Source: Acidimicrobiaceae bacterium (GTDB lineage Bacteria > Actinomycetota > Acidimicrobiia > Acidimicrobiales > RAAP-2). From it: 7,071 nt of DNA. Shown piece after piece: positions 1 through 7,071 of the stretch. Each line of letters begins with the position of its first letter. The first letter of the stretch is position 1. Made by a program: the position numbers and the translations under genes. The stretch covers positions 1 through 7,071 of the forward strand of contig PKZI01000246.1 of the NCBI GenBank assembly GCA_003133005.1, in the 5' to 3' direction. Under the pieces are notes generated by a model that did no database searches, was not told the origin of the DNA, and saw only the letters and a list, made by a program, of their open reading frames with translations.

Positions 1-1
1 G

Positions 2-667
2 AAATCCAATCAGCCTCGACTGGTCTATCGCGACCTCGACCTCGCGGTTCGCGTGTTGCGCGAGGAGTTGAACGACGACTACCGCGGGGTCATCATTGAC
101 GACCGAGAACTCTTCGAAAAGGTCCGCGAGTATGTGCTGGCAGTCAACCCGGAGTTGGCGGACCGAATTGAGTACTATGACCGCGCCAGCGAAGAACTGC
201 CACTTTTCGAGCGCTACTTCGTGCACGAGCAGTTGCACCGGGCCCTCGATCGAAAGGTGTTCTTGCCGTCGGGTGGATCACTTATCATCGAGCGCACCGA
301 GGCGTTGACGGTCATTGACGTCAACACGGGCAAAAACGTTGGTACGACGAACCTCGAAGAGACGGTGTTTCGCAACAACCTCGAAGCCGCCGAGGAAGTG
401 GCGCGCCAGTTGCGCCTGCGCGACATTGGGGGCATCATCGTGATCGACTTCATTGACATGGAGGCGAAAACGAACCGCGAGGCCGTGGCGTCCGCGCTTC
501 GCCAAGCCCTTTCGCGCGACAAGACCCGCACGCAGGTCTTTGACATCTCGGAGTTGGGCCTCGTCGAGATGACGCGAAAGCGCGTCAACGAAGGCCTCTT
601 GGAATCGGTGTCCTCGGTGTGCGCGGTCTGTGACGGGCGTGGGTTCGTCGTCTCGATCGACCTGTAG
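2..667 (+). CDS. RNase E/G family endoribonuclease, 3' part of gene
   Basis: This is the C-terminal 221 residues of a single-strand-specific, Mg-dependent endoribonuclease that processes rRNA and tRNA precursors and starts mRNA decay. The frame is open from base 2, so the true start lies upstream of the window. The DNase I-like catalytic core is clear: TVIDVN holds one catalytic Asp (codon 317-319) and VIDFIDM the other (codon 446-448). They are 43 residues apart, as D303 and D346 are in E. coli RNase E. The zinc-link CAVC follows 58 residues later (codons 620-631), again as in E. coli (C404/C407). RQLRLRDIGG and LPSGG are further family hallmarks. The protein stops 11 residues after the second Cys, so it has neither the small domain of E. 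coli RNase G nor a C-terminal degradosome scaffold; any extension must be N-terminal and off-window. I leave the symbol blank because rne and rng cannot be told apart here. The family call is near certain. Confidence 0.95.
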   Translation, partial: KSNQPRLVYRDLDLAVRVLREELNDDYRGVIIDDRELFEKVREYVLAVNPELADRIEYYDRASEELPLFERYFVHEQLHRALDRKVFLPSGGSLIIERTEALTVIDVNTGKNVGTTNLEETVFRNNLEAAEEVARQLRLRDIGGIIVIDFIDMEAKTNREAVASALRQALSRDKTRTQVFDISELGLVEMTRKRVNEGLLESVSSVCAVCDGRGFVVSIDL

Positions 668-681
668 GGGTTTCGGTTTGC

Positions 682-687
682 TAGTAT
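682..687 (+). promoter_or_regulatory. Candidate -10 box upstream of rplU
   Basis: TAGTAT fits the actinobacterial -10 pattern TANNNT and lies 9 nt before the rplU ATG. TCGACC at 657-662, inside the end of the RNase gene, is a weak -35 candidate with a 19-nt spacer. Transcription would begin within about 3 nt of the ATG, so the rplU-rpmA message may be leaderless or nearly so. No Shine-Dalgarno sequence precedes the ATG, which agrees with this. Read-through from the RNase gene is also possible because the gap is only 29 nt and holds no terminator. Confidence 0.45.
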
Positions 688-696
688 GGGTACCTT

Positions 697-1005
697 ATGT
701 ACGCCGTAATCCGTGTAGGAACGTCCCAAGAACGAGTCACTGAGGGCCAGGTGGTCCGCGTGGACCTGCGCTCAGAACAGGTGGGCGATTCAGTCACCTT
801 TGAGCCCGTGCTATTGGTCGACGGCGACAACGTCGTGGCCGGTCCCGCCCTCAAGGGCGCGAAAGTGACCGCCACCATCGTGGGCGGCGAGAAGGGGCCG
901 AAAATTCGTGCCCTCACGTACAAGCCAAAGTCAATCCAACGCAAGCGTTGGGGACACCGTCAGAAGTACTCAACGGTCGAGATCACCAAGATCTCGCCTA
1001 AATAG
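697..1005 (+). CDS. rplU: 50S ribosomal protein L21
   Basis: This 102-residue protein is ribosomal protein L21 (bL21), which binds 23S rRNA in the large subunit. Length is typical of the family. It opens with MYAVIRVG and carries the C-terminal basic signature [15 protein letters not shown], which corresponds to the RKxxGHRQxxTxxxI motif of L21. The near N-terminal segment reads GTSQERV where most L21 proteins have GGKQYRV or GGKQxKV, an unusual substitution, but the rest of the fold is intact. The gene sits 29 nt after the RNase E/G gene and 14 nt before rpmA, the classic L21-L27 pair. The ATG has no Shine-Dalgarno sequence but has a -10-like TAGTAT 9 nt upstream. The identification is secure. 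Confidence 0.97.
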   Translation: MYAVIRVGTSQERVTEGQVVRVDLRSEQVGDSVTFEPVLLVDGDNVVAGPALKGAKVTATIVGGEKGPKIRALTYKPKSIQRKRWGHRQKYSTVEITKISPK

Positions 1006-1008
1006 TCG

Positions 1009-1014
1009 AAGGAG
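1009..1014 (+). promoter_or_regulatory. Shine-Dalgarno site of rpmA
   Basis: AAGGAG is followed by a 5-nt spacer and the rpmA ATG at 1020. It lies in the 14-nt gap after rplU. It shows that this organism does use Shine-Dalgarno initiation for an operon-internal gene, in contrast to rplU, obg, proA and the transaminase, which have none. Confidence 0.8.
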
Positions 1015-1019
1015 TCGGC

Positions 1020-1271
1020 ATGTCAAAGACCAAAGGTGGCGGTTCAACAAGGAACGGTCGCGACTCGAACGCGCAGCGTCTTGGCGTCAAGACCTTTGAC
1101 GGCACGGCTGTGAAGTCGGGGAGCATCATCATTCGTCAACGCGGAACCCTGTTTCACCCGGGGAAGAACGTCGGAATTGGCAAGGATGACACTCTTTTTG
1201 CGCTCGCTGAAGGAACCGTGAAGTTCGGCTACCGAGGCGGCCGAAAGCTGGTCGACGTTCTCGTCGATTGA
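1020..1271 (+). CDS. rpmA: 50S ribosomal protein L27
   Basis: This 83-residue protein is ribosomal protein L27 (bL27), whose flexible N-terminus reaches toward the peptidyl transferase centre. Sequence evidence is the N-terminal [20 protein letters not shown], matching the usual (A/S)xKKGxGSxxNGRDSxxxRLGVK, then GVKTFDG, the core [18 protein letters not shown] and the segment [15 protein letters not shown]. No cleavable N-terminal extension of the Firmicute kind is present. A strong AAGGAG Shine-Dalgarno fixes the ATG. The gene follows rplU by 14 nt and is almost certainly cotranscribed with it. A strong hairpin begins 13 nt after the TGA stop, so the rplU-rpmA unit ends here rather than running into obg. 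Confidence 0.98.
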   Translation: MSKTKGGGSTRNGRDSNAQRLGVKTFDGTAVKSGSIIIRQRGTLFHPGKNVGIGKDDTLFALAEGTVKFGYRGGRKLVDVLVD

Positions 1272-1283
1272 GCTTTCCTCCTA

Positions 1284-1323
1284 AAACAAGAAACCCCCGG
1301 GCTCGCCCGGGGGTTTCTTGTTT
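1284..1323. terminator. Bidirectional intrinsic terminator between rpmA and hup
   Basis: Two perfectly complementary 19-nt arms (1284-1302 and 1305-1323) flank a 2-nt centre, giving a very stable hairpin with a GC-rich heart (CCCCCGGGC/GCCCGGGGG) and A/T-rich outer arms. Reading either strand, the distal arm is T-rich (TTTCTTGTTT), so the element can terminate rpmA from the left and hup from the right. It lies 12 bp after the rpmA stop codon and 10 bp from the hup stop codon, the expected place for a shared terminator of convergent genes. Confidence 0.9.
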
Positions 1324-1333
1324 CTTCGATGAA

Positions 1334-1612
1334 TTACACCGCTTTGACGGCCTTCTTAAAGGTTGATCCAATGGATACCTTCGGCGCTCGTGACGCCTTG
1401 ACCTGAATGGCTTCGCCCGTCTGAGGGTTACGCGCGGTACGAGCCTTGCGCTCGACGCGCTCGAAGGACAAAAAGCCCGAAAGAACGATTTTCTCCCCAC
1501 CGGTTACACCCTTTACCACCACTTCCTCAAAGGCCTTAAGGACCTCAGCAACCGTGTTCTTGGCTGCGCCACTCTCGGCAACAATTGCATCTACTAACTC
1601 GGCCTTGTTCAC
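1334..1612 (-). CDS. hup: HU-family DNA-binding protein
   Basis: This 92-residue protein is an HU/IHF-family histone-like protein, a homodimer that bends and compacts DNA. The N-terminal helices read MNKAELVDAIV and AEVLKAFEEVV. The signature SGFLSFERVERKARTARNPQ leads into the beta-arm, and RNPQTGE contains the proline (residue 63) that intercalates into DNA. The C-terminus is KKAVKAV with no Lys/Ala-rich tail, unlike the long HupB of mycobacteria. The GTG start at 1612 is chosen because AAGGAG lies 7 nt upstream on the minus strand and because it gives the standard MNKxxLV start and length; an ATG 60 nt further upstream would add 20 residues unlike any HU. GFLSF replaces the common GFGxF. 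The gene is convergent with rpmA and divergent from the transaminase. Confidence 0.95.
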   Translation of the reverse strand: MNKAELVDAIVAESGAAKNTVAEVLKAFEEVVVKGVTGGEKIVLSGFLSFERVERKARTARNPQTGEAIQVKASRAPKVSIGSTFKKAVKAV

Positions 1613-1619
1613 CGGTCGA

Positions 1620-1625
1620 CTCCTT
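1620..1625 (-). promoter_or_regulatory. Shine-Dalgarno site of hup
   Basis: On the minus strand AAGGAG is followed by a 7-nt spacer and GTG at 1612-1610. It decides the hup start in favour of this GTG over the upstream ATG at 1672, which lacks a comparable site. It also implies that the hup message has a real 5' leader. Confidence 0.8.
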
Positions 1626-1643
1626 ACTCTTCGTTGAATCGGA

Positions 1644-1659
1644 CTGGGAGTGTTCCCAG
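1644..1659 (-). promoter_or_regulatory. Small hairpin in probable hup 5' leader
   Basis: CTGGGA and TCCCAG form a perfect 6-bp stem with a 4-nt loop. On the minus strand it ends 18 nt before the hup Shine-Dalgarno sequence. No T-run follows it, so it is not a terminator. If hup transcription begins upstream of it, it would fold in the mRNA leader and could affect stability or translation. That role is inference. Confidence 0.4.
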
Positions 1660-1699
1660 CAACCGGAGCCATCTTTATCCCAAAAGTGTTGAAAAATGG

Positions 1700-1719
1700 G
1701 GATTTCTCGCGACAAATCC
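1700..1719. repeat. 20-bp near-perfect palindrome, candidate operator
   Basis: GGATTTcTCGCGAcAAATCC is symmetrical at 18 of 20 positions around its centre (1709/1710); only the lower-case pair fails to match. Outer half-sites are GGATTT/AAATCC and the core is TCGCGA. It lies in the hup-transaminase divergent region, 88 bp upstream of the hup start and 100 bp upstream of the transaminase start. A dimeric regulator site is the natural reading, but no regulator gene is in the window. Confidence 0.45.
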
Positions 1720-1763
1720 GGTCTCGGACGCCACAAGCATCCCTGAAACCCCTGTTCGGGGGC

Positions 1764-1778
1764 GGATTCGAAAAATCC
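1764..1778. repeat. GGATT/AATCC dyad, second candidate operator
   Basis: GGATT-cgaaa-AATCC is a perfect 5-bp inverted repeat with a 5-nt spacer. It repeats the outer half-sites of the palindrome at 1700-1719 with a shorter centre, and the two centres are about 62 bp apart, near six helical turns. It lies 29 nt before the -10-like box of the transaminase. Confidence 0.35.
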
Positions 1779-1807
1779 TAAAAAAGGCCTAAATTTGGCG
1801 AAAAGTC

Positions 1808-1813
1808 TACGAT
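1808..1813 (+). promoter_or_regulatory. Candidate -10 box, transaminase (leaderless)
   Basis: TACGAT fits TANNNT and is followed by exactly 6 nt and then the GTG start codon at 1820, so transcription would begin at or next to the GTG. No Shine-Dalgarno sequence is present. No good -35 hexamer is visible at normal spacing. Confidence 0.5.
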
Positions 1814-1819
1814 TGGCGC

Positions 1820-3184
1820 GTGGAAAACCTCGACCGCGCTCATCTGGACGGTCTCGTCGCTCAAGAGCTCCAGGACTACCAAGAACGTCATCCGCGCTCG
1901 CGCGAACTGCACGAAAATGCCCGTCATCTCTTCGCTCGCGTGCCTATGACGTGGATGAACAAGTGGCCTGGGGGTTTTCCATTGGGATTTTCGAGCGCGC
2001 ACGGCGCGCTCGTGACCGATCTCGACGGTCACGAACTCGTCGACTTCGCCCTTGGCGATACCGGGGCGTTCGCTGGTCACTCGCCGCCTGCGCTCGTGCG
2101 CGCCGTGCGTGAGCGAATTGAACACGATGGCGGCGTGACGACCATGATGCCCACCGAGGACGCCGAGTGGGTCGCCGCCGAACTGAGTCGGCGTTTCGGA
2201 CTGGCCAAATGGTCCTTCAGTCTCTCGGCGACCGACGCGAATCGTTGGCTGCTTCGCTTGGTGCGTCTCGCCACTGGTCGCCCGAAGATTCTGGTCTTCT
2301 CGTATTCGTATCATGGCTCAGTCGACGAGACCTTCGTGGTGCTCGGCGAGGATGGTCGCGCGCACAGTCGAGCGGGCAATGTCGCACCCGCCGTTGATCC
2401 CGCGAGCACGACGCGCGTCGTGGAGTTCAACGATCTCGAAGGCCTCGCGCGTGAACTGCGTCACGGCGACGTCGCGGCGGTGCTTAGCGAGCCGGCGTTG
2501 ACCAATATCGGCATCGTCCTCGCGCAACCGGGATTCCTCGAGGGCGTGCGCGAGTTGTGTGATGAAACGGGGACGTTGCTGATCTTGGACGAGACGCATA
2601 CGTTCTCGGCCGGTCCCGGTGGCGCGACGAAACGTTTCGGTCTGCGTCCCGACGCGATCACCATTGGTAAATCCTTGGGGGGCGGTGTCGCGTGCGGCGC
2701 CTACGGCTTGAGCGAACAACTCGCCCAACGAGTGCGCGACGCGGCGCGAAGTGGTGCCGACCTCGTCGACGTGGGTGGCGTGGGTGGCACGCTCGCGGGA
2801 AACGCGCTCAGTATGGCCGCGATGCGCGCGGTACTCGGTGAAGTGCTCACCGACGACGCCTTCGGTCCAATGGAAGAACTCGCGACGATGTTCGGTGACG
2901 ATGTCCGCGCGGCGATCGAGAGCCACGAATTGCCGTGGTCGGTGAGCCAACTCGGTGCACGCGTCGAGTACCGATTCGCACATCCCGCGCCCCTGAGTGG
3001 GGGCGCCTCCGCTCGAAGTGCCGACGCAGAATTAGAGCACTACTTGCACCTTTATTGCATCAATCGCGGCGTGATGCTGACGCCTTTTCACAACATGGCC
3101 CTGATGTGTCCCGCAACCACACTCGACCAGGTGCGCTTACACGGTGAGGTCTTTCGCGAGGCCCTCGATCGGCTCGCGCGTTAG
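1820..3184 (+). CDS. Class III PLP-dependent transaminase, GSA-aminomutase-like
   Basis: This 454-residue protein is a fold-type I, class III aminotransferase of the group often labelled glutamate-1-semialdehyde aminomutase-like. Visible landmarks are the cofactor phosphate region SATDANRW (136-143), YHG (164-166), SEPALTNIG (223-231), LILDETH (254-260) with the pyridine-contacting Asp257, the Schiff-base lysine K284 in TIGKSLGGGVACGAYG, and GGTLAGN (322-328). The catalytic set looks complete. It lacks the PGGVNSPVRAF-type start and the SGTEA motif of true HemL, so I would not call it hemL; the donor and acceptor are unknown. Trp/Gly-rich WMNKWPGGFP (45-54) and DFALGDTGAFAGHSP (75-89) resemble an uncharacterised transaminase subgroup I recall from actinobacteria and proteobacteria. 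The GTG start is supported by a -10 box 6 nt upstream. It stands alone, with 35 nt before obg. Confidence 0.88.
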   Translation: MENLDRAHLDGLVAQELQDYQERHPRSRELHENARHLFARVPMTWMNKWPGGFPLGFSSAHGALVTDLDGHELVDFALGDTGAFAGHSPPALVRAVRERIEHDGGVTTMMPTEDAEWVAAELSRRFGLAKWSFSLSATDANRWLLRLVRLATGRPKILVFSYSYHGSVDETFVVLGEDGRAHSRAGNVAPAVDPASTTRVVEFNDLEGLARELRHGDVAAVLSEPALTNIGIVLAQPGFLEGVRELCDETGTLLILDETHTFSAGPGGATKRFGLRPDAITIGKSLGGGVACGAYGLSEQLAQRVRDAARSGADLVDVGGVGGTLAGNALSMAAMRAVLGEVLTDDAFGPMEELATMFGDDVRAAIESHELPWSVSQLGARVEYRFAHPAPLSGGASARSADAELEHYLHLYCINRGVMLTPFHNMALMCPATTLDQVRLHGEVFREALDRLAR

Positions 3185-3194
3185 GGGTTGCGTC

Positions 3195-3207
3195 GGAGCC
3201 GCGCTCC
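3195..3207. promoter_or_regulatory. Dyad abutting the obg -10-like box
   Basis: GGAGC-cgc-GCTCC is a perfect 5-bp inverted repeat with a 3-nt loop in the 35-nt gap between the transaminase and obg. Its right edge touches the -10-like TAGGAT. There is no T-run after it, so it is not a convincing terminator. It could be an operator or chance symmetry in GC-rich DNA. Confidence 0.25.
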
Positions 3208-5641
<2,434 letters not shown>

Positions 5642-5648
5642 CCCGCGT

Positions 5649-5654
5649 TACGCT
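5649..5654 (+). promoter_or_regulatory. Candidate -10 box, proA (leaderless)
   Basis: TACGCT fits TANNNT and is followed by exactly 6 nt and then the proA ATG at 5661, with no Shine-Dalgarno sequence. It lies in the 19-nt proB-proA gap, so proA could be transcribed from its own promoter as well as by read-through from proB. No clear -35 is visible. Confidence 0.42.
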
Positions 5655-5660
5655 AAGACG

Positions 5661-6896
5661 ATGACCACGCACGACTTACATTCTCAGGGACTTCTCGTGC
5701 GTGACGCCGCGCGAGCGCTCGGCCAAGCGTCCGACGAACAGCGACGCGCCGTGCTCGAGCGTGTCGCGGACCTCCTCGAGGACGTCGAAGCCGAACTGCT
5801 CGCCGTCAATGCCCAAGAGGTCGCCGCGTATGACGAGTCCGGACCCGGACGCGATCGTCTGACGCTCACGAAGAGTCGTATCGCGGCGATGGCGTTCGCC
5901 TTGCGCGAGATCGCCGCGTCGCCGGACCCGCTCTTTGAGGTCGTGGACAAGAGCGTTCGTCCGAACGGACTACGCGTCGAGCGCATGCGCGTGCCGCTCG
6001 GGGTCATTGGCGTGGTCTACGAGAATCGACCCAACGTGACCAGCGACGTAGCGGGTCTTTGTGTGCGAAGCGGTAACGCCGCGTTCTTGCGCGGATCGTC
6101 CTCGGCACTTCGCACCAACAAGATGATCGTCGGGCTCTGGAACGAGGCGCTCGCCAAAGAAGGTCTGCCGGAGAACGCCGTCGCGCTCGTCGAGGACACG
6201 AGTCACGAGGTCGCCACGGCCTTCATGCAATTGACCGACGTGTTGGACTGCCTCATACCTCGCGGTGGACCGAGTCTCATACGGGCCATGCGCGAGCACG
6301 CTCGGGTGCCCTACGTGCTCGACGGCGACGGCAACTGCCACGTCTACGTCGACGAGTACGCCGACCTCAACAAGGCGCTCGCGATCGTGGTGAATGCGAA
6401 ACTGTCACGACCCGGCGTGTGTAACGCGGCCGAGACCGTGCTCGTGCACGAGAGTGTGGCGGGCGAGTTCCTGCCCGCGATGGCCGAGGCGATGCCCGAG
6501 GTGGAACTTCGCGTCGATGTTCGGGGGCACAGGATTCTGCCTGGTGCCACCGCGGCGAGCGAGGCGGACTTCGAAGACGAGTTCTTGGACCTCATCCTTG
6601 CGGTGAAAGTGGTCGAGTCGTTCGACGAGGCGGTCGCGCACGTCGGGCGCTACGGCACCGGGCACAGCGAAGCAATCGTCACCGAGGACGTCGCGCGTGG
6701 CGAAGATTGGATTCGTCGAGTGGACGCGGCCGCAGTCTTAGTGAACGCCTCGACGCGGTTCATCGACGGCGGCGAACTCGGACTTGGTGGCGAGGTCGGC
6801 ATCTCGACCCAAAAACTGCACGCGCGCGGGCCAATGGGTCTGCGCGAATTGACGTGCCTTAAGTGGGTTGTGCGAGGCGACGGGCAAGTTCGATGA
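5661..6896 (+). CDS. proA: Gamma-glutamyl phosphate reductase
   Basis: This 411-residue protein, usual length for ProA, reduces gamma-glutamyl phosphate with NADPH to glutamate 5-semialdehyde, the second step of proline synthesis. It belongs to the aldehyde dehydrogenase superfamily. Evidence: PLGVIGVVYENRPNVTSD (112-129; most ProA read YEARPNVT), LRGSSSALRTN (143-153), LIPRGG (198-203), the catalytic Cys254 in RPGVCNAAETVLVH, and the C-terminal signature region around VNASTRFIDGGELGLG (361-376) followed by GISTQKLHARGPMG (380-393). The ATG at 5661 is preferred over an in-frame ATG at 5613, which lies inside proB and would add 16 unrelated residues; the -10 box 6 nt before 5661 agrees. It follows proB by 19 nt and shares ATGA with the next gene. 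ProC is not in the window. Confidence 0.97.
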   Translation: MTTHDLHSQGLLVRDAARALGQASDEQRRAVLERVADLLEDVEAELLAVNAQEVAAYDESGPGRDRLTLTKSRIAAMAFALREIAASPDPLFEVVDKSVRPNGLRVERMRVPLGVIGVVYENRPNVTSDVAGLCVRSGNAAFLRGSSSALRTNKMIVGLWNEALAKEGLPENAVALVEDTSHEVATAFMQLTDVLDCLIPRGGPSLIRAMREHARVPYVLDGDGNCHVYVDEYADLNKALAIVVNAKLSRPGVCNAAETVLVHESVAGEFLPAMAEAMPEVELRVDVRGHRILPGATAASEADFEDEFLDLILAVKVVESFDEAVAHVGRYGTGHSEAIVTEDVARGEDWIRRVDAAAVLVNASTRFIDGGELGLGGEVGISTQKLHARGPMGLRELTCLKWVVRGDGQVR

Positions 6897-7071
6897 GTGC
6901 GCTTGACCCGCGCGAGGAACTCGCGAAGCGACTGGGACTCAACCACGTGCCGAAAGTGCGATTTGACTCGCCGCACGAATTGCAGAAGTCCCTCGCCGAA
7001 CACGATTACCTGAGTGACGACGCGATTGCGTCGGTCACTTTTCTCGCGGACCGACTCGCCAAGCCCGTGCT
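6893..7071 (+). CDS. Probable MoxR-type AAA+ ATPase, 5' part of gene
   Basis: The first 59 complete codons of a gene that runs off the window start at an ATG whose last two bases begin the proA TGA stop (ATGA overlap), so translation is likely coupled to proA. After a short leader (MSALDPREELAKRLGL) comes RFDSPHELQKSLAEHDYLSD and then FLADRLAKPV. In MoxR-family ATPases (NorQ/CoxD-like) such a segment, with the LxxRLxKPxLxEG pattern, comes immediately before the Walker A loop. The Walker motifs themselves lie beyond the window, so the call rests on this lead-in alone. Such ATPases usually act as chaperones with a von Willebrand A-domain partner, often encoded next door. In many actinobacteria nadD follows proA instead, but no nucleotidyltransferase start motif is visible. 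Confidence 0.6.
   Translation, partial: MSALDPREELAKRLGLNHVPKVRFDSPHELQKSLAEHDYLSDDAIASVTFLADRLAKPV

Larger units (their letters stand above)
1613..1819. promoter_or_regulatory. Divergent hup / transaminase regulatory region
   Basis: These 207 bp separate two divergently read genes and are visibly richer in A/T than the coding regions around them. They contain a hairpin near the hup start (1644-1659), a 20-bp palindrome (1700-1719), a CCCC/GGGG dyad (1749-1761), a second GGATT/AATCC dyad (1764-1778) and the -10-like box of the transaminase (1808-1813). On the minus strand GATAAA (1678-1673) and TAGGAT (1780-1775) are possible -10 boxes for hup, but neither has a convincing -35, so I do not place the hup start site. 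No small gene is supported here. Confidence 0.6.

Noticed and set aside
53..55. GTG at 53 as the start of the RNase gene
   Set aside because: The frame is open back to base 2 and the upstream residues (PRLVYRDLDLAVRVLR) continue the RNase E/G homology.
668..696. An L21 autoregulatory leader upstream of rplU
   Set aside because: The gap is only 29 nt and contains a -10-like box close to the ATG, so there is no room for a structured leader.
1613..1672. A 20-residue N-terminal extension of HU from an ATG at 1672 (minus strand)
   Set aside because: The extra residues resemble no HU, no good Shine-Dalgarno precedes that ATG, and the GTG at 1612 has AAGGAG 7 nt upstream plus the canonical HU N-terminus.
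2318..2983. Long open frame on the minus strand opposite the transaminase, and a similar one at 4897-5559 opposite proB
   Set aside because: Composition is Arg/Ser/Ala-rich with no recognisable motif, as expected for the antisense of GC-rich genes; the plus-strand genes are unambiguous.
1820..3184. Calling the transaminase hemL
   Set aside because: Class III fold and GTLxGN fit, but the HemL-specific N-terminal and SGTEA motifs are absent and there is no haem gene nearby.
3195..3207. Intrinsic terminator between the transaminase and obg
   Set aside because: The stem is only 5 bp and no T-run follows on either strand; it is kept only as a low-confidence dyad.

Overview
This window looks like a housekeeping stretch from the chromosome of a GC-rich actinobacterium. 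The gene order (RNase E/G, rplU, rpmA, then obg, proB, proA), the PUA-bearing glutamate 5-kinase, and start codons lying directly behind -10-like boxes without Shine-Dalgarno sequences all fit that phylum. A deep-branching class such as Acidimicrobiia is my best guess, but it is an inference from overall flavour, not something the sequence proves.

Layout. Bases 2-667 hold the 3' end of an RNase E/G gene. It is followed by rplU (L21, 697-1005) and rpmA (L27, 1020-1271). A strong symmetrical hairpin at 1284-1323 separates rpmA from a convergent HU-type nucleoid protein gene (1334-1612, minus strand). A 207-bp AT-richer divergent region with several dyads (1613-1819) leads into an unassigned class III PLP transaminase (1820-3184, plus). 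Then come obg (3220-4581), proB (4574-5641, overlapping obg by 8 bp) and proA (5661-6896). The window closes with the first 59 codons of a probable MoxR-type AAA+ ATPase that overlaps the proA stop by 4 bp.

How the genes work together. RNase E/G, L21, L27 and Obg belong to RNA processing and 50S ribosome assembly. ProB and ProA carry out the first two steps from glutamate to proline; the reductase ProC is not here. HU compacts DNA. The transaminase has no obvious pathway partner in the window. It and hup interrupt the rpmA-obg junction, which is contiguous in many bacteria.

I see no tRNA, rRNA, CRISPR array, insertion sequence, phage gene or toxin-antitoxin pair, and no evidence for a new multi-gene system. 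The points most worth a second look are the repeated 'TANNNT + 6 nt + start codon' architecture at three genes, the paired GGATT/AATCC dyads between hup and the transaminase, the serine in the Obg G4 motif, and the RNase E/G that stops just after its zinc-link motif.
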